Origin: Sinonovacula constricta
Taxonomy: Eukaryota > Mollusca > Bivalvia > Cardiida > Solecurtidae
Assembly: GCA_007844125.1 (NCBI GenBank)
Contig: CM017558.1
Span: 51,171,831 to 51,235,830 of the forward strand
Direction: 5' to 3'
DNA: 64,000 bases
Below the pieces are notes generated by a model, which saw only the letters and a program-made list of their open reading frames with translations, ran no database searches and was not told the DNA's origin. Position numbers and translations under genes: made by a program. This document shows, in pieces, positions 13,719 through 24,800 of the stretch. Position 1 is the stretch's first letter; each line of letters starts with the position of its first letter.

Positions 13719-13895
13719 CTGATTGGCTGCTGGTATAATGCTGCATTCTGATTGGCTGGATTTACTGTCAGTTTGTCTGGGGATGACCAGTAGTACACCT
13801 GTATAAGCTCATTACTGGTGAACAGACTAGGAAAGGTAGGCGAGGCTATAGTAGTTAATGTGGTCAGTTTTTCGGACAGTAATAAGAGCTACAGG
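13719..13895 (+). promoter_or_regulatory. Candidate promoter and untranslated first exon of the plus gene
   Basis: Two copies of TCTGATTGGCTG, each an inverted CCAAT box close to the NF-Y consensus, have ATTGG at 13722 and 13751, about three helical turns apart. A TATAAG hexamer lies at 13802-13807, at a normal TATA distance downstream. A good splice donor, ACAGG|GTATGT, follows with the exon end at 13895. Together this looks like a promoter plus a short noncoding exon that would splice to the acceptor at 15866. It is inference from motif spacing; no transcript evidence is available. Confidence 0.35.
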
Positions 13896-15866
13896 GTATG
13901 TTTGTGGTACCCCAGGAAAAATATTTTATCTTGATGTACTGGGGGTTTTCGACTCTTCGACTTTCACTGGTTTTTGTAAAATTTGTGGATATTATATCAA
14001 CCAGTGATACTTTGTCCTTTCTTCAAATAAGGGCTTCCGTATTTTATTTTGTGTTTTCAACTTGTTGTGTTTATTGGATTTATTGGAAGGCAGAAACATC
14101 ACCGGTAGGATCCTATCTTGTTTTAGAAATAATTTACTGGTGAAATTAGTGTAGGTGGTTTATTCTAAAGTTTTGAGGAGGCATTCTCTGCAATTTTATG
14201 TTACATTTATTTTAGCCATAAATTATTTTCTAAGATATGGCTGTATAAAAAAATATTCTTTTGCAATCAGCTGGTTTAAAATATATTATTTATCATTTAT
14301 TTAGCTTGTTCACTAAGTTAACTTATCTGTAACTTGCAATGCATAAAGATCTAAATGTTTATATGAAAAGCTACAACATAAAAATGCTCACACTATTTTG
14401 GTCAATTCATACTTAATTATGTTTTTTTTAAATGGCCTATTTTTTCAAACAACATTGAAATTATGATAAAATAATAATAATAATAATAATTAAAATTATA
14501 GTAATAATAGTCACTTATAATGGCCAACAATTTATCAACCATATTAATGAAATGCAATTACAAGCTGTGTAATAAATGTGCCAAGTTTTGCTCAGAGATG
14601 TTTAATAAAATTAAATTAAATGACATTTTACCATACTGTTCATCACCTTTATTTTTCTTATTAATTTTATGTATATTTATTGCATGTTTACACATTGGAT
14701 TGTAATAACACTACATATGGAAGTTCACCATGTTACAAAACTGTTCATTAGTTTAGATAATAACAAATCATTGAATGGGGTATTTATATTTATAGTGAAA
14801 CATTGTATCACATTTTTATCCACATAATTTAATTGTAATTTTAATATCATAATTACAATTGTTGTTTTTATAATTACATTTATATTGATTATGACAAAAA
14901 TGAGATGTGCTGTACATGGTAAAATAAGAAAACATTTTAACATAAAGAATGTGCTAATTAAAAATTAAAAGTTAAAATATTTATTTAAGATATTTTTAAT
15001 ATAAATATTTAAGATAGTTGTTTGCATGTGGACCCAGTGGTATGTGGTGATTCAGTGTGTCCACATATCTGTATATAGAGATATATCAGTATACTGTATG
15101 AGTGTGACAACATGATGGAGGGTTGCCTAATTGAGCCATACTCCCAACCTGCTACCTGTAATTAATCAGGCTTAGACAGTATTGATCCAGTTCAGCAGAG
15201 AGCTGCCAGATCACCATCTGCACTATTTGTTGCTTAGTCACTAACATTGTAACTTGTAACAATTACAGTCAATAGCAAATAGCATCAGAAATTGTTTAAC
15301 CTAAAACTAAATATAGCACAATAAGGGTAAATATACTGACCTGTGTCAATATCATTGATGATACATTGACATAAACACCTGTCAGTCATTCCATCAACAT
15401 TGGAGAATGACAGATGGAATAGAGGGAGGGAAGATTGGAAAGTTATATAAGAAAGAGAAGAGAGGAAAGATGGAACAAAGAAAGAAAGAGTTTGAATTTA
15501 GAATTAAGGTTTATTAAGCTGTATTTATACAGACAATAAGTAAAAATGTTTGTCATATTTATTTCGTCAGTTTGGAAGCTATCAAGAATATCATAGAAAG
15601 GGAAAAAACAAAAAAAATTGTAATGTTACAGTTGATAGTTATTGCAAATAGGTGAATTTAGACTAAAGGTTATGTTTAATAATGTAAATGGATATTTATT
15701 TTCCCAGTATTAATGACAAAATACTACCTAGATGTTCTGTTGTTAGAATATTTGCAATCTTAAATTAATCAAAATGTTGTCATACATTTGGTATAATTTT
15801 ATATTTCTGTAATATGCTGATATTTTTATATGTATACTTATAGAGTTCTTACTTGTCTACTTTCAG
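13896..15866 (+). other. Putative 5' intron of the plus gene
   Basis: AT-rich, with a short ATA tract near 14470-14490 and a diverged R repeat at 15155-15241. No exon recognised. Confidence 0.35.
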
Positions 15867-16121
15867 ATCCTGCTTCCTGTTTATATAGATGTGCCTGAAC
15901 TCAACAAATGATAAGGAAGGATAACTGCAAGACTTTAGATATTAACCAGTGACAAACATTTCGGTTCCATCACCAAAGACAAACCAGTGTATTCATCAAT
16001 AGTTTTTCGAGCTAACTGTCTGTGAATCACCACACTACATCAAACCATTTTTCCGCTCAACAAATGACTTTATTATTGTGACTCGTGATTTGGTTTTCAC
16101 AACCAAACAAATCTATCCAAG
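15867..16121 (+). other. Probable 5' untranslated part of plus-gene exon 1
   Basis: A strong acceptor (TTGTCTACTTTCAG, AG at 15865-15866) lies 255 nt before the start codon. The sequence after it is less AT-rich than the intron-like DNA before it. The start codon context is AAGATGG (A at -3, G at +4), a good Kozak match. The exon could alternatively extend upstream if transcription starts nearby. Confidence 0.45.
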
Positions 16122-18857
16122 ATGGCTTCTAGAGGTGGATATTTGTGTTTACATCTTTCAGTGCTTCTTTCGATCATTGTGACTATCCACTCCCAGGAGA
16201 TTAAGCAGCAGTATTCAGTGAGAGAGGAACAAGACATCTATACATTTGTTGGCAATGTTGCTAAGGACAGTTTACTGTATGGCAATGTTTCGACGGACGT
16301 TTTCCAGCGAATGAAGTTCCTCATTTTGACTCAAGGCAACCAGTATGCTTCCATGTTTTCGATCGAAGAGACCACCAGTACACTGAGAACGGCGCAGATT
16401 CTTGATCGTGAGAGCGTGTGTCCTGATGAGCCGGTTTGTGAACTCAGCTTCAGTGTGGCTGTGTACCTCCTGGACAAAGATACAGCTGTACCTGATCTGT
16501 ACAGAATCATCAAGATCATTGTCAACTTGCAGGACATCAATGATAATGCTCCTGCTTTTCCAAACAAAGAAGTAAACATTCCAATTTCTGAGAACTCCCC
16601 GGTAAATGCAGAGTATTTTACCAATGGAGCTGTTGATCTTGACACAGGGGCAAATAACTCTGTTCAGAATTACAGAATGGAACCAGCCAATGAAACATTT
16701 GGACTCAAAGTACTAAAGAATCCAGATGGTTCATCAGATCTTAACATAGTTGTCAACCATCCACTGGACAGAGAAACACGTGGCTCATATCAGCTGGTCA
16801 TCTTCGCTGAAGATGGAGGATTTCCTCGTAGAACAGGCTCAGTCAAAGTTAACATTACTATCACTGACCAAAATGACAATGCTCCTATCTTCTCAGAACC
16901 ACTGTATAATGTTACAATTGAAGAAAACACCCCACTCAACTCTACTATTGTAATCATCACTGCTACAGATTCTGATGCAGGCCAGAATGGGGAAATCTCT
17001 TACCGATTCAGCACCAGAACATCTCCAAAAATCCTCGAAGTTTTCAAAATTAAAAATACAACAGGGGAGATAACTTCAAAGGACATACTTGATTTTGAGG
17101 ACAGACAGAACTGGACATTCAAGATTGAGGCCCTTGATCATGGCTCCCCACCTAAAGTGTCCAGTGTTGATGTTATTATCAACATTGCTGATACCAATGA
17201 TAACTACCCGCAGATAAATATAAATCTCCCACCAGGTGGCACCAAGATCTCCGAGGCAGCTGATACTGGTAGTTTTGTGGCACATGTAGCAGTGTTTGAC
17301 AGGGATGCTGTAAACAATGAAATACAGTGCAGTATATCCGGTGATGACTTCCGCTTGGAAGATTTCAAAATTGCCAACAATTATAAAGTTGTTTTGAACA
17401 AGCCTCTAGATCATGAAGTTCGAAACAGTTACGAGGTAACAATTCATTGCCAGGATGGTGGAGCCCCACCAAAATCAAACTCGACCACTTTCCCTGTGAC
17501 AGTTGAAGACATAAATGATAATTTCCCTGAATTTACATCTGAGATTTATAATGTGACATTGTTGGAAGAGACCTCACACCTTATTATCACCCAGGTCACT
17601 GCGACTGATAAGGACAGTGGAAATAATGGTAAAATCACCTATGGTCTTCACCCAGATGATATGGATAGATTTACCGTTAATTATCTAAATGGGTTGATTA
17701 CCTCTAACACCAGGTTCGATCGTGAAGAGGCTCCCGAAGTTTATATCCGCGTTATGGCATGGGATGCAGGAGAGGTTCCTCTTACCTCCACAGCAACCGT
17801 TGTCATCTATCTCACAGACCTTAATGACAATGCTCCAATATTTCCATCAAATCCTGTTGAAATTTTCTTCAATGAAGAAGTTGATGTGGCTCAAACTGCC
17901 AGTCTGGGAGTTAGAGACCCCGACTTTGGACTCAATGGCCAATTTGTGCTCACATTTCCATCCAATGACTATTTGTCAGAATATTTTTCATTCAGTCCTG
18001 AAACCGGGGAGATAAAGACTCGACGGGCAATAGATAGGGAAGAAGTAACCTTCTTTAAGTTTGAGGTAACTGCGGTAGATAAAGGCACCCCTAGGAGGAC
18101 CAGCTCAGCTGAGGTGATCATCCATATCAAGGACAGCAACGATAACATTCCAGCGATTAGGTACCCCCACAATGGCAACAAGACCAGGACCATCTCCGTA
18201 TCAGCTCCTGTAGGATATCTGATAGCAACTGTGCTGGCCACAGATAGGGATGAAGGGGTGAATGCACAATTGTTGTACTTTATCGAAGATGGCGACTTAA
18301 GAAACCTATTTAAGATGGACGTAAACACCGGTCGACTCAGTGTTGCGCGGGAGATGGGAGATCTAGACGCAGATGAGTATAATCTAGAAATTGCTGTCAG
18401 AGACAACGGAAAGGAGCAGAGAACTTCATATGCTACTCTTCAGGTCATTGTTCAGCCTTTGAATGAAACTGTCGCAGCCATGGCTGAAGAAAACCGTCAA
18501 AATATTTTAATTGTGGTGGTGATCGTTGTTGTCACTGTTGTACTGTCTATTACAATCATTGCAACAATTTTCATTATTCGTCACATCGACAGAAGAAACA
18601 GGCCAGTGATTCCTCCAAAAATGATGGAAAATCGTTTTTATGAAACTGCCAAGGCCGATGAAAGTATGTCTGCCTCCTCCAATGTTTCCAAGGACTCTGA
18701 CACTGAACTGTTAAAGAAGCGTGCCAAAAAGGAAGTGAGTTTCTCCATTGATGACGAGTCTTGTGATCCTGTGAACAACTCCACTCTCACCAATGTTACG
18801 TCATTCACGACCATGAAGACTCTGCCATCATACATGTCTATGGACTATAAGGGAGAT
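16122..18857 (+). CDS. Plus-gene coding exon 1: signal peptide, EC1-EC7, transmembrane helix, proximal tail
   Basis: This 2736-nt exon holds exactly 912 codons and ends in phase 0 at GGAGAT|GTAAGT. The ectodomain lies in one exon, as in vertebrate protocadherins and unlike classical cadherins. Linker motifs in order are DINDNAP, DQNDNAP, DTNDNYP, DINDNFP, DLNDNAP and DSNDNIP. EC7 ends without such a linker (PLNETVA), as expected beside the membrane. The helix is almost all Ile/Val/Thr and is followed by a basic stop-transfer RHIDRRNR. The frame stays open 69 nt past the donor to a stop ending at 18926, so intron retention would give a short-tailed isoform with about 22 new residues. Long antisense frames here are shadows. 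Confidence 0.95.
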
Positions 18858-21800
18858 GTAAGTGAAAGCATTTATCTTCTTTGTAATTGCTTAAATTATA
18901 AGACAATCGATAACTTGTTTCTTTAATCTCTTATCAATAGGGTTTTAGGCATATTCTTGCCTATCTGGGCTTTAAACATATTGTTTCAGGGTTAGCCTTT
19001 GGATGGTTTATATATATTTTAACTCCCATATATGTAATAAACATTTAAAAAAAAATCCTGTTCAACCTATTCATGCAGAGGACTTCACAATGGTCTTTTA
19101 TATTATACTTATATGTTAGGTCATAATCCTGCCAAAATCTTAACAATTGTCTTAACCCCCTACTAAAAGATAATAGAAAGCATCAAAATACAAGCAGCTG
19201 CTGGATGCTTCAAAACACTGTGTAGGTCTTGTATTCTTAGTCACTTAGGTCAAGGAATGTCAAGTACAGGCTGTAAGTATACAAATGTATGTCCTGACAA
19301 AATGAAGAGGGCTCTTCAAAAATCCAAACCACTGTTATGTCCCCAGACCCCAGTCCTCATGCTTCCCCTCTTCTCCGCCATGCAATCAACAACCTGGGAC
19401 AATATTTGGTTAAGACTTTAGGATGTAAGGAGCCAAGCTTACTATAGAAAATCTGTAACATTGTCCCCTGCAGGTATTTAAGATGGCACGAACCATTGGC
19501 CAAGTGACTCTTAGGTAATTAAAACATTTGTACCTCCTTTCATCAGAGAGTTAAGTTAATCTTTCTCCACCCACTTGAACAGGTATGGACACAGGAAATA
19601 CATTAGATACAATGAGGTAAAGCCAAGTGTTTGTTTAAGTATTTTGTTGGTAATGGAACATATCAAACTTTTCCTTCAGTCTTTTGGCTCTATGTACTTT
19701 TCTAAGACATTAAAACAATATTTTACCTATATTGTTTAAGAACTCAGCATTAACACAAAATCAGGGCTTGTGCCATGACTTGCATTTCTATTTGTATTTT
19801 GAGTTTTACGGACTTGCATTTGTGTGCAGCCAATGAAAAGTGCCCCTAACAGTTTTGTAAGAATATGTGTATTAAAGTTAAGTCAAACATTTTACAATTT
19901 ATCTATATCAACAACTGGTCCACAAAGTTTAACAATGTATTTGATAAGTTATTAAGTGAAGACTTTTTATAGGCTTGCAAATAACTTATGCATAATTGTT
20001 TTTCCCCAAAAGTGTTGGATGGTTTACTTTATGGTACTGTAACTAATTAATGTAGTTTTATAATGAGTATTTTAATTACATTTAATAATTAATTATTAAT
20101 AACGAAGAATAATGTTTATTAAATAGTATGATAACTCTAGTAGACTATTAAATATTATAATGCATAATGTTAATTAAATATTACTCTTTCTTGACAAATG
20201 AATGTAAACAAAAGACAGTGTGGGTATCAACAGATCAGATGTTGGCTGATGATTAAGATGTCATATTGTAAATTTACAAGGGAGTAGATTGTCAACATGA
20301 TGTCAACATCAAAGGCGAGGGATTGCTTTGCCTCCAGCACTTTTGTCTTTCTACACCTTTTATCTCATTTCCTTAAAGGACTCCTTTTTTTCTATGTAGG
20401 ACCTTTTAGTGATAAAAGCAATTTAAAAAGGTAAATTGTATCATGTCTCAAATATTTTTGAACATGTTTTTATGATAATAGAGATGAAGGGACTAGTTAC
20501 TCAGTCTGTAGTTTATTTGTTTTTAAAAATATCTGTTACGAACATCCAATGTTCTTGTCCTTAAGCTTGCCTTTGAATACAGACATTTTTTTATTATTTC
20601 CATGGTTTCTATGTAGACAATAAATGAGTATTGATTACGGAACACTAGAAGTTTTTTTGGCCACAGGAAGTCAAATATCTCATACTAATAAATTCAGTAT
20701 GGAAGAGCTGTAGGTCTTGTTTTTAAGTTAATTGAAAGTTCAGATTTTACTGATCTTTGTTGATGATCAACCTATTGTAACAGTGGAGGCAAAGTGCGAC
20801 CTACAAGGCCCGGGGGTGACTTCCCTTTGCTGTGCAGACTTTCCTTGATAATTTACAATATACAGATCTCTATCAAGGGGTCATAAAATGTAGATCCTGT
20901 ACTGTGATATATGATTTTTATGTATGATTGTGAGTAGGCCTCCAAACCTTAGGTCATACAATGTCTGGACAAGGGCACAGTGATTTATTGTTTAAAATAT
21001 TGATGATAACCTTCCCTCAGGTTCAAAAGTGAACACTTGTCACAAAGACAACAGATGTAATTACACATAAGAAAATATATTTGAACACAAAACTAAGTAT
21101 TAATGCAATTGTTTAAAAAAAACTTATATAAACTATACACACTGGAAAAAATGATCATCATTAGTTATTGCCCATCTCTATCATTAAACCCATCAAAGCA
21201 AACAATGTGTCACCCTTTTCATGTAGGTGCTAATCTTGTGTTAAACTTAAGAAAAATTTTAAAGCCACATCCTGTTTGGTGTAGATCTGCAGTTTTTCTA
21301 CCTTTCTCTACCACCACACTGCCAAAATATCTAGCAATTCTCTAGTTAATTTGCCAATTAAAACTCCTCCACACACATGGCTCCTGACTTGGTAACAAAT
21401 AGTGATAGTTTTGTGATCAGGCAGTTCTTTCTTAGTTTCTCTACCCTAATTGTTATCACTTTCATCATAGGAAAGATTTTCAAGCCCTGAATTATAAATT
21501 ACTTGATTTTTTCTTAATTAAACATTTACATAAAAAGAGTATGGTGTCTTGCTAAGACATTTAGAAATACTATGAAACAAAATGTTCAAAACCAGATTAG
21601 CCAGCTCTCACTGACTTGGTTCTACAATGTTGGTTCTACAATGTTGATCTTTGTCTGCACAGTTCCTGCTTGCGATGTTAAGTAAAGAAAGGAGTTAACA
21701 TGTGTTGACAATTTGGGTAGGGTCCCGCACTCATCTAGTAATCCCTATTGTCAATATTGTGATTACACTACTGCTCCCTGCTTCATAGTAGTGATGACAT

Positions 21801-24800
21801 ATTGATCAGGTAAAAAGGATATGAATATCTTGTACCAAAGGTCTATTTTTGATCATCTAGGTGCAATGATTGAAAAACCTGTTAAAATTTATTTCACCAC
21901 TTTTTGACACAGAATGTTTTTCTACAAGGATTTATAAACAATATTGATTTAGGTTTCATTGGTTATGATTTTTCGGGCTTATTTATGAGTAATCTGGTCA
22001 ATATATTTAAGAAGTGCTTGAATTTTTTTTAAACTTTAGGTTAAAAAGATTCATAAAATGTTTGACATCTTGGGCTTTTTGAAACTTTATTATAGCATAA
22101 ATATTTCTGTTGGTTGAAGCCATTTTTTTCATTGCCAAACATAAATGTAAGTTTGCAACTCATAAAGTTGTAACAATAATGGATTGTTCAACTGGGGCAT
22201 ACAATGATTCATCATGACCCTACATATCTCATCTAGGGCCTTCTGAGATACCATAACAGATATTATTAGAGGGCCAATTTTGAGAAACAATGTAAAATAA
22301 TCTGTATAACTGCCACTCGTATCATCACAAATGTGATAAAACATCCACTGTAGAGGTATTTCAAGAACCACTTGACTTCTTGCCTCCCTTTGATACCTCT
22401 CCCAATGGTAGGTGTCCACATTCCATCTTTGTTAAGAAGCAAACTTTACCTGATAATTTTTTGATATGATATTTTGGATTATTACAAATAATGTTAGGTT
22501 TTGACCTAAATGTTGCTTATTAGGAATGGTTATTGAATTGTTCTTTATCATTTTGCTCATAAAGCAAATTGATTTGAGGAAAAATTCATCCTCAATTTTG
22601 TATTTGTCAGTCCTTTTTTAGAATACTTATCATTATGTTTTCATTTAATAATTTATCTTATTATTTAAATATATAAAAAATCACTTATCATTGTCTTCTT
22701 TATTTAAGGAAGAACATTATAACTTCATAGGATAAATGATGAAAAAGGATGTACAAAAGTCAATTGAAAATTTTATAAAAACAAACCACAACTGCACTTA
22801 AACAGTATCACTTCTTCCATATTTGGAGGATGTTTTCTGTCCTGCATTTATAACATGGAGACAATGGAATTCGTCCATGATTTATGTCTATCTTTAGCAA
22901 AATCATTACAAGCCCAAGAACTATTAGGGTCAGGTTTGTGTTTAACCAGTCAAACAATAATGTCTCTGTTTTCATGATAGGCCTGATACTTAAGGGATTT
23001 CAACAAGAACATTTTGCTATCTCCATCAATAGAAACAATATCCTTCAAGATTTACAAGAACACTTCTAACTTTGATACATTGCCCCTCATATCTTGGTAT
23101 TAAGTCTTTAGAAAGCAAGTACCTTCAAATATTACTGCAACAATATATTTGTCATATTTAGGGAAGGGTCGTGTGCCCAGAGATAACTAAGATAAGCTTG
23201 GCCAACATTTTGGCAGACAGGCAGCCATAAGTGGGTGCCTTGTAATAAACACACTCTTATGAGAGCCAGCAAGTTGGTAACCTCAAGTATTTAAATTGTC
23301 GTAAAAATCTTGCCCCACATTGTTCAAAGTCATAATTTCTGCTGATATGTCAACTTCAGTGAACAATACTGACTTAATTTTCAATAGTAAAGATTTAACC
23401 ACAAATTGCACTGGTTGGAAGTTTTATTTCATTTTACCCAGCAGGCAGTCTGTTCGATAATTGATGTGTAAACTAATCCTGAACTTTTCATTGAAAGGAG
23501 GTTAAAATAAAATAAGGCTTAATTGTTGATTATACGGTATGAGTTCAAATGTAGCAATGTTAAATAATTTATTATTAAAAGAGGGTTGAGTTTTCTTGGC
23601 CTATCCAGACAATGAATTTTTTTGCAAAATGTTACCTATTGTATTTGTTAGGACATGACTTAATACTATTTACTCCTCATATTTGTACCAACCAAAGTTT
23701 TTGAAATGCATCTCAAAAGAGTGAATGCTTGTATAGAACTTTTTTTATTGTCTTATTGACTTAATTGTTTTATTATATTATAACTAGTCATCATTTTTGT
23801 TTTACTATGTTTCCAGGACACCCAGTCGACTACATGGCTATGCAACAACACATTTTCTTCTGGTGATCTCTCTAAGACAGACCTTTACAATGAGAAAGAG
23901 CTGTCTGGACTGACCCACAGTCAGTTGCAGCAGGCCCTACACCAAATCCACAACCATCCTGACAAATTGTGGCTACAACCAGTCCGGGAAGAAGAGGTAA
24001 GTGTCATGGGCAACCAAATGTTGACTGATTTTTTTGTTCTATCAAATTTTTGGATGTAGACAAATGCAATTTTTTCATTTGTTTCTGCAAATAAAGAATT
24101 ATATTTCAACAATAAGCAACATCAGGTTTTATAGGAATTATAAGCATTTTCAAGTTTCTTAATAACTGCTTCCTAAAATGTCATCTCCTTCAGCAATAAG
24201 TAAAAAGGTTCCATCTGCTTGTCTTTTGGGATTTCCTGTTTGTGGAACTTTTTATTATATTATTTTAATTTTGTTAGACCTAGATACAAAATTTGCAAGA
24301 TTTGAAAAGATTTTTTTTCCCCAGGAAAAAAGTAAAGTATTGGAACAATTTCTCTTTCGCTGTTCGATTTTCCAGCAGACTTAATTCCAGCAGACGGTTA
24401 CGTCTGCTGACAGAGAGGTGTGAGAATATCTTCAGGCATTAAAGAGTTGAAATATTTAGTGTTTACTGCAAAGAAACAGTTTACTTGTAAATTCAATTAC
24501 AGTGGTGACAAGTTATAAGTGCTATTATGTTCTGCATTGTATGAAAATTAGACAGAAATTTAAGTTGAATTTAAATGACAATATCAAGATTTAAAAAAAA
24601 GGAGAAAATAGGGTGTATTTCAAACTTTTGGCACTATTTTTTTATGGACTTGAATTGTTATGTTTGTCATGGAAATGGGAATTGGGGATATTTTAATCCT
24701 AAAGTTCACAATGACAGTGATTATCCCTATGAATTATTCATATTTTCTCCTTGGATCATTCAAACATCAAGAAGTAGATCGCTACCCTCAAATATTGAAC

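Noticed and set aside
17969..18406. 145-codon antisense frame inside exon 1 of the plus gene
   Set aside because: Shadow of the cadherin repeats; no independent start context or family features.
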